64,000 nucleotides of DNA. Source: Zavarzinella formosa DSM 19928. GTDB taxonomy: Bacteria; Planctomycetota; Planctomycetia; Gemmatales; Gemmataceae. The DNA is taken from NCBI RefSeq assembly GCF_000255705.1, contig NZ_JH636448.1, positions 202,933 through 266,932 on the forward strand, given 5' to 3'. How positions within the stretch are numbered: the first letter of the stretch is position 1; the number at the start of each line of letters is the position of its first letter. Made by a program: the position numbers and the translations under genes. The notes under the pieces were generated by a model, which had not been told where the DNA came from, ran no database searches, and worked only from the letters and a program-made list of their open reading frames with translations. Below, one piece after another: positions 33,666-42,257 of the stretch.

Positions 33666-34997
33666 ATGATGAATCTACGCTCTCCATTCACCCAGGCGTT
33701 GATACTGCTGATTCTGGCCGTCCCGATGGCGACAGCCCAAGGCACTTTCCATGAGGTGACGTATGAACCGTCCGAGAAGCCGGGCGAGTTGCGATACGGC
33801 GTCACGTACACGGTGTGGATTCCCGACGGAGTGAAGACACTTCGCGGGGTGATCGTCCACCAGCACGGTTGCGGCTCCGGGGCGTGCAAGGGCGGGGCGA
33901 CGGCCTCGGCCGATTTGCACTGGCAGGCCCTCGCCGCCAAGTGGGATTGCGCCTTGCTCGGGCCGTCGTACCATCAGGAAGACAAGCAGGATTGCCGGTT
34001 GTGGTGCGACCCGCGCAACGGCTCGGACAAGAAGTTTCGCCAGGCTCTCGGCGATCTGGCGGTCATGAGCAAACACCCGGAATTGGAGACCGCCCCGTGG
34101 TGTCTCTGGGGGCATTCCGGCGGCGGTTTCTGGGCCAGCCTGATGCAGACGATGCACCCGGAACGAATCGTGGCCATCTGGTTCCGCTCCGGCACGGCTT
34201 TTTCCACATGGGAAAAGGGGGAAATCCCCAAGCCAGAAATCCCGACGGCCGCCTATGGCATCCCGATGATGATGAACCCCGGCGGCAAGGAAAAGGACGA
34301 CAAACGCTTCGCCGGGGCTTGGACCGGCTCGATGGCCATGTTCACGGCCTATCGGGCCAAGGGCGCCCCGGTGGCCTTCGCCGCCGATCCGAAAACCTCC
34401 CACGAATGCGGCGACTCCCGCTATCTGGCGATCCCCTTCTTTGATGCCTGCCTCGCCATGCGGTTGCCGAAACCCGGAAACGCGAGTCAACAATTACTGC
34501 CCGTGGACCAGAAACTCGGCTGGCTGGCCCCCATTCTGGGTGACAAGGCTGAACCGGCTGCAAAATTCACGGGCAAACCCGAGGAAGCCAATTGGCTCCC
34601 CAATGAGGCCGTCGCCAAGGCGTGGGCCGAATATGTGAAAACCGGAGCCACGACCGACACCACCCCGCCGCCGACCCCGACGGATTTGAAAGTGACCATG
34701 ACGCCCGATGGCCCGATGCTGACATGGAAGGCCGCCGCCGACTTCGAGAGCGGTTTGCAAGGCTTCCTGATCGAACGGGAGGGGGCAGACGCAATTGCCT
34801 ATCCGGCGAAACCCGTCGGCCGGTTTGGTCGGCCGCTGTTCCAGACCATGTCGTATCACGACACGCCGGAAAAGCCGGTTCCGGAACTCAAGTTCACAGA
34901 CAAGACATCCAACGGAATCAAACGCGGCTACCGGATCACAGCCATCAATAGTGTGGGCCTGAAGTCAAAACCGACGGATTGGGTGGAGGCGAAATAA
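33666..34997 (+). CDS. Exported alpha/beta-hydrolase with C-terminal Fn3-like domain
   Basis: 443 residues from the ATG at 33666, with AAGAGGAAC upstream. The signal peptide is MMNLRSPFTQALILLILAV and ends at ATAQG. The hydrolase core is about 25-330: RGVIVHQHGCGSGACKG (oxyanion-hole region), CALLGPSYHQED, and the nucleophile elbow GHSGGGFWASL with Ser. A late His in KTSHECGDSRYLAI may complete the triad. The C-terminus (about 345-443) looks like a fibronectin type III domain: PPPTPTDLKVTMTPDGPMLTWKAA, then SGLQGFLIEREG and YRITAINSVGLKSKP. It is probably a secreted esterase-like enzyme; the substrate is not known. Confidence 0.82.
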   Translation: MMNLRSPFTQALILLILAVPMATAQGTFHEVTYEPSEKPGELRYGVTYTVWIPDGVKTLRGVIVHQHGCGSGACKGGATASADLHWQALAAKWDCALLGPSYHQEDKQDCRLWCDPRNGSDKKFRQALGDLAVMSKHPELETAPWCLWGHSGGGFWASLMQTMHPERIVAIWFRSGTAFSTWEKGEIPKPEIPTAAYGIPMMMNPGGKEKDDKRFAGAWTGSMAMFTAYRAKGAPVAFAADPKTSHECGDSRYLAIPFFDACLAMRLPKPGNASQQLLPVDQKLGWLAPILGDKAEPAAKFTGKPEEANWLPNEAVAKAWAEYVKTGATTDTTPPPTPTDLKVTMTPDGPMLTWKAAADFESGLQGFLIEREGADAIAYPAKPVGRFGRPLFQTMSYHDTPEKPVPELKFTDKTSNGIKRGYRITAINSVGLKSKPTDWVEAK

Positions 34998-35174
34998 AGC
35001 GATCCGGCGCATTCCCGCCAATCGATTCTATGGCCTGACTGAAATTTTAATCTTTGATCAAAATCGTCACAACTGCTTGTCGGAACGGTTATAATGGCCG
35101 AATGGCTGACAAGCACCATCGCGTTTCCTCGTCAGCCCCATAAATGATTCCTCTCTTCCATTCTTAGGTGTCTC

Positions 35175-38144
35175 ATGATGTGGGCTGCTTGGCTGTTTCG
35201 CCGTTCCTCTCGTCGCCCCTCCAAAGCCCGCCGCACCAGAAAACTTGGCATTGAATCGCTGGAACTCCGCGAAGTGCCGGCCTCGCTGGCCGGGAATGTC
35301 TTCAAGGACTTCAACAACAACGGGGCCTTGAACGGACCGGACACCGCCATTTCCGGCGTGACCGTCAAAGTGTCCGGCGGCACCCTGACCACCCCGCAAA
35401 CCGCCACCACCGATTCGTCCGGTAATTTCAGCCTGACCGGGCTGGCGGCCGGTACCTACACCCTTACCGTCACCGCCCCCACCGGGACGGCAGCGGGCAA
35501 AAGCACGGCGGGCACCGCCGCCGGGACAGCCGGAACAACCAACACGGTCACCGGCATCACCCTGACGGCCTCCCAAGCGGCGACCGGCTATCTCTTCGGC
35601 GAGGTGCCGAACACCCTGACCACCGGCGGCAAGGTGTTCAACGACGCGAACGGCAACGGCACACAAGACACCGGGGAAGCGGGCATCGCCGGAGTGACGG
35701 TCACTCTCAATGGAACGTCCATCCTCACCGGGGCGGCCATCACCGCGAAAACGGCCACCACCGGAACGGACGGCAGTTATTCCTTCACCGCCCTCACCCC
35801 CGGCACATACTCCATCTCGGAAACGCCGAAGACCGGCTTTGTGCGGGGCACGCTCCAAAACGGCACCCCGCCGGCCGCCTCCAACACCAGCGGCGCCTTC
35901 ACCGGCATTGACCTGACCTCCAGCGCCGCGACCAGCACAGGATTCAACTTCGCGGATGTGAAGCCCGCCACGCTGACGATCACCCAATCCGTCGATCCCT
36001 CGCGGGCCAAACCCGGCGATCAGGTGACCGTCACATTTGTGGCCAAAAACAACGGCACCCAATCGGCCGCTTCGTTGGCGGCCGCGATCAACCTAGACGG
36101 ACTAACGTTCGTGTCTGCGGCCGGAACCGGCTATTCTTCGACCACAAAAACCTGGAGCATCGGCACCCTGACGGCCGGCCAGACCGCTACCTTGCACATT
36201 ACCGCGACGGTCCCTTCGCAGGACGTTTTCCAACCGTCGTCGCGGATTGTTTCGACCGCGACCGGAACAACCGTGGTCGGGGACACGGACTTCAGCACGG
36301 TCAACGCCAGCGGCGTTGGCGTGTCCATGCAAGATTTTCTAACCACCACCTATCGCACCCGCGCCATCGTTGATGGCGGCACGCCGACCTTCCCGAGCGC
36401 CCCCACGAGTTCCGACACCGCCCCGACGACGCCGACTGTCCAGTTCTTTAACGCCGCCGGAACCACGGCCCTCACGAACGCCAGCACCGCCGAGCCGACC
36501 ACCGTCATCAAGGGGACAACCTCGGCGAACACCTTGGTTACGTTGGTGGAAACAGGCGCCACCACGACTTCCGATGCCACCGGCGCTTACACTTTTAGCG
36601 GCGTGGCCCTGAACACCATCGGGGCGAACACGTTCACGATCAAGGCCGGAACCGGCACGGCCACCAGTCAGGCGACCGGCACGGTCACCCGCACGGGAAC
36701 CGCCCCGACGGCGCCAAGCATTCAGTTCTTCAATGCCGCCGGAACGACGGCGATCACGAACGGCACGACGACCGATTCGACGACCGTTATCAAGGGAACA
36801 ACCTCGGCGAACACAGCCGTCACCTTGGTGCAAACCGGAGCCACCACGACCTCGGACTCCGCCGGGGCCTATTCCTTCAACGCCGTGCCCGTCGCCCTCG
36901 GATCAAATTCGTTCACCGTGAAGGCGGGCACCGGGAACTCCACCAGCCAGACCACGGCCACCCTCACCCGCAATCCGGTCGCGCCGACGCTGTTGTTGTT
37001 CAACGCCGCCGGAACCACGCAATTGACCGGCTCGACCACGACGGATGCCACCACGGTCATCAAGGGGGTCACTTCCCCCAACACGCCGCTGACGCTCGTC
37101 GAAACCGGGGCCACCACCACCTCGGATTCCACCGGGGCTTACACGTTCACGAACGTTCCCGCCGCCGTCGGGGCAAACACTTACACCGTGAAGGCGGGAA
37201 CAGGCACGGCCACCGCGCAAACCGCCGCCACCCTCACGCGAACGGCCGTGAACTCCGCGCCGACGATTTCCAACCAGCAGGCCGCCGTGGCGCTTTCCTC
37301 GGCAACGACGAGCAAGACCATCGACCTCGCGGGCGAATTCACCGACGCCGATCTCGGCTCCACCAAGGTGAAGTTCACCACGAGCCTTGGCGACGTGAAC
37401 ATCGACTTGTTCGACAAGCAAGCCCCGCAGACGGTCGCCAACTTCCTGAACTACATCACGGACGGCGATTACAACAACTCGATCTTCCACCGCTCCGTGT
37501 CGGGCTTCGTGTTGCAAGGGGGCGGTTTCGCCTTCAGCAGCACGGGCACGCCGAGCATCACCGCCATCCCGTCTGATCCGGCCGTGCAGAACGAACCGGA
37601 CAGCGTGAACCGCTCGAATTTGAAGGGCACGCTGGCGATGGCCAAACTCGGCGGCGATCCGAACAGCGCCACCAACCAGTTCTTCTTCAACTTGGGGAAC
37701 AACGCCTCGAACCTCGACAGCCAGAACGGCGGCTTCACCGTGTTCGGCAAAGTGGACAGCGCCGCCGACCAAGCCGTGGTGGACGCCCTCGCAGCCATCC
37801 CGACGCAGGACAAGAGTTCCGCCGCCGCCCTGCCGTCAAGCCAGCAGGGGGTCTTCGACAGCATCCCGCTGCGAAACTACACGGGCACGAACTTCCCGTC
37901 CGACACCACGCTGGCGAACTACGCGGCCATCACCGGCGCCACCATCGTGAGCCAGCCCGAAGCGCTGACATACTCCATCGTCAGCAACTCCAACCCCACT
38001 GCTGTCACCACCGCCATCGTTCACAACCGTCTGACGGTGACTCGCGTCGTCGGCCAGACCGGTTCGGCCACCATCACCGTCCGGGCCACCGACAAGGCGG
38101 GGGCGACGAAGGACATGACCTTTACCGTCAATGTGGCGACGTGA
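35175..38144 (+). CDS. Large surface protein: SdrD-like B domains, Ig-like repeats and an embedded cyclophilin domain
   Basis: 989 residues. The N-terminus is MMWAAWLFRRSSRRPSKARR, then IESLELREVPA, the same LExREVPA motif as the giant protein at 1-5796. Domains in order: two SdrD/Cna B-type repeats (about 37-255) with AGNVFKDFNNNG and GGKVFNDANGNG plus xAGTYT; a DUF11-like domain (256-385, VDPSRAKPGDQVTVTF); three Ig-like repeats (about 418-692), each with QFFNAAGTTA or a close variant, TTVIKGTTSANT and ATTTSD; then a cyclophilin peptidyl-prolyl isomerase domain (731-905) with FHRSVSGFVLQGG, MAKLGGDPNSATNQFFF and VFGKV. The cyclophilin splits an Ig/cadherin-like domain whose last strands resume at ALTYSIVSNS. 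It is probably secreted or surface-anchored, with folding activity carried by an adhesin-like stalk. Confidence 0.9.
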   Translation: MMWAAWLFRRSSRRPSKARRTRKLGIESLELREVPASLAGNVFKDFNNNGALNGPDTAISGVTVKVSGGTLTTPQTATTDSSGNFSLTGLAAGTYTLTVTAPTGTAAGKSTAGTAAGTAGTTNTVTGITLTASQAATGYLFGEVPNTLTTGGKVFNDANGNGTQDTGEAGIAGVTVTLNGTSILTGAAITAKTATTGTDGSYSFTALTPGTYSISETPKTGFVRGTLQNGTPPAASNTSGAFTGIDLTSSAATSTGFNFADVKPATLTITQSVDPSRAKPGDQVTVTFVAKNNGTQSAASLAAAINLDGLTFVSAAGTGYSSTTKTWSIGTLTAGQTATLHITATVPSQDVFQPSSRIVSTATGTTVVGDTDFSTVNASGVGVSMQDFLTTTYRTRAIVDGGTPTFPSAPTSSDTAPTTPTVQFFNAAGTTALTNASTAEPTTVIKGTTSANTLVTLVETGATTTSDATGAYTFSGVALNTIGANTFTIKAGTGTATSQATGTVTRTGTAPTAPSIQFFNAAGTTAITNGTTTDSTTVIKGTTSANTAVTLVQTGATTTSDSAGAYSFNAVPVALGSNSFTVKAGTGNSTSQTTATLTRNPVAPTLLLFNAAGTTQLTGSTTTDATTVIKGVTSPNTPLTLVETGATTTSDSTGAYTFTNVPAAVGANTYTVKAGTGTATAQTAATLTRTAVNSAPTISNQQAAVALSSATTSKTIDLAGEFTDADLGSTKVKFTTSLGDVNIDLFDKQAPQTVANFLNYITDGDYNNSIFHRSVSGFVLQGGGFAFSSTGTPSITAIPSDPAVQNEPDSVNRSNLKGTLAMAKLGGDPNSATNQFFFNLGNNASNLDSQNGGFTVFGKVDSAADQAVVDALAAIPTQDKSSAAALPSSQQGVFDSIPLRNYTGTNFPSDTTLANYAAITGATIVSQPEALTYSIVSNSNPTAVTTAIVHNRLTVTRVVGQTGSATITVRATDKAGATKDMTFTVNVAT

Positions 38145-38151
38145 CAAACCG

Positions 38152-38183
38152 AAGGCCGATCCCCGCAATCGGGGATCGGCCTT
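38152..38183. terminator. Bidirectional intrinsic terminator
   Basis: A perfect 14-bp stem, AAGGCCGATCCCCG with CGGGGATCGGCCTT, and a CAAT loop. It lies 8 bp after the plus-strand surface-protein stop and 8 bp before the stop of the minus-strand kinase. It is flanked by T on one side and A on the other, as expected for convergent genes. Confidence 0.88.
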
Positions 38184-38190
38184 TGCACCC

Positions 38191-40578
38191 TCAATCTTTT
38201 CCCGTCATCAAACGCAAATCGGCCCGAGCTTGTTCCCAGACGGCAACGGCCTTCTTCAACTCCGGATGGAGTTCCTTGATCGCGGCCTGACAAGCCGGAG
38301 CAAGCGACTCCAGCCGGGAAAGTTGCCGGTCCAATTCGGCCAAAATCTGTTGCTGGCGAGTGCGGAATCGCGACGCCAGAGCCATTTGTTCGGCCGGTGA
38401 GACGGCCGTTTTCGGATCGAATCGAAATTGGGAAAGCACCCTCGCCCGCCAAGCCATCAGGTTGCTTGTCAACACTTCGCCGAATCCGCTGATCTCGAGG
38501 ATGGCATCCTCTTCAACGTCGGCCGCCGTAAAAATAAAATGGGCTGCGAGTGTCTGTTTCCGGCCGGCGCCGATTTGCAAAATGTCCGCGTCCGAAATGA
38601 GATGAAGCCGCAAGTGCCGGAGACGGCCCGCTTCTTCGGCGTTGGCGGCCAACCGCCTTGATTCCGTCTGGTGTTGCGTGGACAGTTCGCGGCACTCGGC
38701 GATCAACCGGACGGCGTCTGGCACTCGCGATTGTTTCTCACGGCGATATTGATTGACCTGATCCGTCCAAACCTTTTCAATCGCCAGCAGCTTTTCCTCG
38801 GCCAGATGATGCCTTTGCTTTCGCGGATACAATTCTTCGTCGATTCGCGGGCGACAAATCTGGCCAACCTGCCGAAGAATTTGCTCCTGGTGACGTTCGA
38901 TGGCGATGGATCTTTCTTCAGCCTCGCGTTTCGCGCGATGTGTGATCCTCAGCTCATTTTCAATCAGGTCGTCCAGCCGCGATGGTCCCTCAGCAAGCAT
39001 TCTGCGGATGTTCTCCAACCTTCGACGGTGAGGAGAGAAAGTCGTCACGACGGCAAACACGATATTCCCCAGCCCAAACACAAGAAACACCGCCAGGCCA
39101 ACCCACGCAAATGTCCGATGAAAGCATCCCAGCGGGAACATCACAATTCCCGATAACATTGCCCCGAGCAGCACGAAACCGATCATCCGGAAATTGCGGC
39201 TGGCGATCCTGTTGGCTTTTTTTGCGTTTTCATAATCGTCTTCCAGTTCCTCTTTTCGTCTCCAATGCTCCTTCTCAAGTCGTTTGATCGCTTTCCCTTC
39301 GTCTTCTTCGGCCTGCCGAATTTCGTTCTCTTCTTCGGCCTGCCGGGCAAGCAGGATTTTTCGCTGGCTCTCCTTGGCCCGGCCCCACATGAGCAAGAGA
39401 TCCGGAAGGTCCGGCGGCAATTTCAGCGGCACCGGCGGGGTGGCCGGGGAGAACTGCTCACGGGCATAGGCAAAGTCCGCATGTTGCGCGGCGGCAAGAC
39501 GACGCTGAATCTCTTGGAGTTTCGACTCGTCGATGACAAAGGTGCCGTGGCCGCCCGCGACGCCGTAGTAATATTCCGGTCCGCCTTTCGCCGCCAAACG
39601 GCACCAGACGCACTCCTTGCTTCCCCGCCAGAACTTGTGGCCCGCGTCAACGGGACAGTCGGCGATTTCTTGCTCCAGTTGCCGGAGGGCCGAAATCCAT
39701 TCGTTTGGTTTCGGCCGGGCGCCGGTTTCGCTCCCCCGCTCGAATGCCCGCCGGAACAACATTCCCGTTTCGGGCGGGATGTCCGCGAATGTCGGCGTAT
39801 GCGGCGGCGGGGCCATTCCCCATTTCGATGCCGATGGTCCTTGGGCGAATCGGTATTCCGCGATCAATTGCTCGAAAGAGGGATCGCCCGCTCCCTGATA
39901 GACCCCGGCATAAGGATGTCGGCCGACGAACAGGAGTTGGTAGATGAGAACAGCCAAACCAAATCGGTCATGGTTCTCCGTTCGTGTCAGCCCGCGAAGC
40001 GACTTCCCCTGCAACTCGGGCGGGATGTAATGCGGAACCCCGACCTCGCACAAATAGCTTTTGCCGTTTGCCTGAACTTGAAAAGAATCGCAATCGACCA
40101 GCCACACCAACGCTTGCGGCGACACAAAGGCGTTGCTCTGGTTCACATCCCCGACCAGACAACCCGCTTTGTGAACTTCGTCAAACGCAGCGGCCAAGTT
40201 CTGGGCTGCCCGGACTTGGAACGACCATCCGGCCCGAGGGAACAACTTTAACCGCTGCACCGGATTGTAAAGACACTGGATCGGCTGACAGTCGCTCATC
40301 TTGGGCATCACGAACCCGGCCACTTGGCGGGTTCGGGCGTCATACGCCAAACTCGTCGGCCATGTGGTCAGTTTCAGAAGTTGCGGATTCACCATGCCAA
40401 GCATCGCCGTCAACTTCTCAATTGTTTGAGCGGTCGGGGGACGATGGGGATGATAAACCTTAACGACGCTGTTCGGATCGTCGGAGAGGCCAAACACCGC
40501 CCCCTCGCCGCCCGAAGCAATCTGGCGGTCAATCGCCAAGGGGCGATTGTTCTGGCCGACAAGCATTGGAAGAGTCAT
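38191..40578 (-). CDS. TerY-P triad protein kinase with zinc-binding, membrane and helix-hairpin-helix parts
   Basis: 795 residues. It is an atypical kinase: ASGGEGAVFGL as the Gly loop, VVKVYHP with the ATP lysine, LVGDVNQSNAFV as the catalytic loop in place of HRD, and LVDCDSFQV in place of DFG. A Cys/His cluster (CPVDAGHKFWRGSKECVWC, about 315-335) is a likely zinc site. Coiled coil and two transmembrane helices follow (about 480-530, MIGFVLLGAMLSGIVMFPLG and WVGLAVFLVFGLGNIVFAVV), then more coiled coil and a helix-hairpin-helix-like segment (ISGFGEVLTSNLMAWRARV). This architecture is that of COG4248 kinases, which occur with a vWA TerY protein and a PP2C phosphatase. Its ATG overlaps the phosphatase stop (ATGA). 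Confidence 0.9.
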   Translation of the reverse strand: MTLPMLVGQNNRPLAIDRQIASGGEGAVFGLSDDPNSVVKVYHPHRPPTAQTIEKLTAMLGMVNPQLLKLTTWPTSLAYDARTRQVAGFVMPKMSDCQPIQCLYNPVQRLKLFPRAGWSFQVRAAQNLAAAFDEVHKAGCLVGDVNQSNAFVSPQALVWLVDCDSFQVQANGKSYLCEVGVPHYIPPELQGKSLRGLTRTENHDRFGLAVLIYQLLFVGRHPYAGVYQGAGDPSFEQLIAEYRFAQGPSASKWGMAPPPHTPTFADIPPETGMLFRRAFERGSETGARPKPNEWISALRQLEQEIADCPVDAGHKFWRGSKECVWCRLAAKGGPEYYYGVAGGHGTFVIDESKLQEIQRRLAAAQHADFAYAREQFSPATPPVPLKLPPDLPDLLLMWGRAKESQRKILLARQAEEENEIRQAEEDEGKAIKRLEKEHWRRKEELEDDYENAKKANRIASRNFRMIGFVLLGAMLSGIVMFPLGCFHRTFAWVGLAVFLVFGLGNIVFAVVTTFSPHRRRLENIRRMLAEGPSRLDDLIENELRITHRAKREAEERSIAIERHQEQILRQVGQICRPRIDEELYPRKQRHHLAEEKLLAIEKVWTDQVNQYRREKQSRVPDAVRLIAECRELSTQHQTESRRLAANAEEAGRLRHLRLHLISDADILQIGAGRKQTLAAHFIFTAADVEEDAILEISGFGEVLTSNLMAWRARVLSQFRFDPKTAVSPAEQMALASRFRTRQQQILAELDRQLSRLESLAPACQAAIKELHPELKKAVAVWEQARADLRLMTGKD

Positions 40579-41318
40579 GGGCGTCGGACGGCAAGGAGGA
40601 GGGTTTTGTCATCATCCGTGCGGTTGTTCACACGGGGCGAGTCGAGAAAGTCGCGGAGCGGTTGCAAGAGCGATTCGGGATCGGCGACGCTTTTTAGCCG
40701 GTCAAACAGGGGGCGAAAGAACGCGGCGTGCGGGGATCGTTCGGCGAAATCGAGGGCCAGCCGTTGCAGGCCGTCGGTCAGCGCGGCCAGTTCAGTGACC
40801 GGATTCGTGGTGGTTTCAAAGCGAATCTTCTCGGTAAATTGATCGTCGGTCAGGAAGTCCGTCGTGTTGACATACTCGGCCGGTTCCGGCCAGAAGACGG
40901 TGCGGAAACCGTCTCTTTCGTTGATGACGATGACCCCGTCGCCGATTTGGGCGAACGAAGCCGAGGACGTGCCGACAATAGCCACCAAAAGGGTACAGGC
41001 CATCTCTCGGGGGCGAATATCGAGACGTTCGGCTTCCGCGACCACGGCAGAACGCACTTCGGCGAACAGGCCGGTCATCTGCTCGCCGGTGAGCGGCCAA
41101 TCCCTCTCGCGGGCTTCGAGTAGCCGAATAAACTCATCGCAAGCCAGCGTGGCCCCGATTCGCGAGTGGCTGGCGCTCCCCGCCCCGTCGGCGACGGCGA
41201 CGGCCAGCCATTTGGCCATTGGCCCGAAAGTTCGGTAACGAAAGGCATCCTGACAGGGCGTGTTCCGCAAGTGATGCGAGGTTCCGGCCACACAATCGCC
41301 GACAATCGACCATGTCAT
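40575..41318 (-). CDS. PP2C-family Ser/Thr phosphatase of the TerY-P triad
   Basis: 247 residues from the ATG at 41318 (MTWSIVGDCVAGTSHH). The upstream in-frame start at 41345 would overlap the vWA gene by 20 bp. Metal-binding motifs: QDAF near residue 30 and VADGAGSASHSRIGA; FAQIGDGVIVINERD forms the central strand pair, and TDDDKTLLLAV at the end provides the last Asp. This is the triad-specific subfamily, shorter than animal PP2C. It presumably reverses phosphorylation by the kinase encoded downstream. Spacing to the vWA gene is 7 bp, and the stop overlaps the kinase start. Confidence 0.92.
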   Translation of the reverse strand: MTWSIVGDCVAGTSHHLRNTPCQDAFRYRTFGPMAKWLAVAVADGAGSASHSRIGATLACDEFIRLLEARERDWPLTGEQMTGLFAEVRSAVVAEAERLDIRPREMACTLLVAIVGTSSASFAQIGDGVIVINERDGFRTVFWPEPAEYVNTTDFLTDDQFTEKIRFETTTNPVTELAALTDGLQRLALDFAERSPHAAFFRPLFDRLKSVADPESLLQPLRDFLDSPRVNNRTDDDKTLLLAVRRP

Positions 41319-41325
41319 GTCGGCC

Positions 41326-42075
41326 TCACAGGCTGGCCCAACCACTCGGCGCGGTCAGCTTGACTTGATCTTCCTGGCCGGGGTTAGAATGTGACACGCT
41401 GCGTTGCGATTGCGACAGCCACACAAACATTTCGCGGAAACTATAGCCCTTGAGATGCAGCGGCTCACGAACCGAAATCTGTTTCAAAATGTCAAAGTTG
41501 GCCCCTTCCACACCAACGGCGAAGAACGCGAATGATTTGTTCTTCTCCCCCTCGCGCACCTTGGCGGCCGCCGCCTGCCAGGCATCCGTTGGTTGTCCGT
41601 CGGTGATGAAGAAAATCCACGGGCGGTAATAATGCAGGCCGTTTTGCTTGTACAAACGCTTCCGCTCGGCCAGGGCATCAATCGCCTGGGTGATCGCCGC
41701 CCCCATCGGTGTTTCGCCATTGGCCACCAATGTCGGCGGCGTGAAATCATGGGCGGTGACGAACGGGGTGACCGTCTGGACCGTGCTGCCAAAGGTAATC
41801 ACCGACACTTCCACCCGTTGGGCGGCCAGCGCGTCGTTGTTCAAATCGGCATGATAAGCCCGAAGGCCCTCATTCACCTTGTCAATCCGGGTGACGCCGC
41901 CGGAAACGGCTTGATAGGTCTGCCCGTCCTGTTGGATCGTGTATCCGAGGCTTTTGCCCGCCTCGCCGACGATCTCGGCCATCGAGCCGGACACATCGAT
42001 TAGCAGCACACAGGGACACCTTGGCTCCGGGTTGCTGGCGAGTCCGACATCCGCGAATGGTAGTTGTTCTGCCAC
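41326..42075 (-). CDS. TerY-like von Willebrand factor A domain protein
   Basis: 249 residues. One vWA domain with an intact MIDAS: LLIDVSGSM, a Thr in GETPMGAAIT and FITDGQPTDAW. It closely fits TerY of the tellurite-resistance-linked systems (residues 20-215), including FFAVGVEGANFDIL and the C-terminal FREMFVWLSQSQRSVS. The MIDAS binds a metal and mediates protein contacts. It is the first gene of a three-gene operon with the PP2C phosphatase and the kinase. No tellurite-resistance TerB/C/D/Z genes are in the window. Confidence 0.92.
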   Translation of the reverse strand: MAEQLPFADVGLASNPEPRCPCVLLIDVSGSMAEIVGEAGKSLGYTIQQDGQTYQAVSGGVTRIDKVNEGLRAYHADLNNDALAAQRVEVSVITFGSTVQTVTPFVTAHDFTPPTLVANGETPMGAAITQAIDALAERKRLYKQNGLHYYRPWIFFITDGQPTDAWQAAAAKVREGEKNKSFAFFAVGVEGANFDILKQISVREPLHLKGYSFREMFVWLSQSQRSVSHSNPGQEDQVKLTAPSGWASL

Positions 42076-42201
42076 GGTCAGCCACCTGCCTTGGTTGAGT
42101 CATGAAGTGGAGGGATGTTGGTTTTGTAGCGATGGAAACGCCCGGTGACCGGGATTTTGAGGTGGCGGAAGGCAAACCGTTTCTCGTTCCTCGCCAAACG
42201 A

Positions 42202-42233
42202 AAAGAACCCCAAGCCAATGCTTGGGGTTCTTT
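42202..42233 (-). terminator. Intrinsic terminator of the Cys-rich TIGR03000 gene
   Basis: A perfect 14-bp stem, AAAGAACCCCAAGC with GCTTGGGGTTCTTT, and a CAAT loop, followed by T bases on the minus strand. It lies 25 bp after the stop at 42258 and separates this gene from the TerY-P operon. Confidence 0.87.
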
Positions 42234-42257
42234 GTTATTCACCGATGATTGTGCTGG

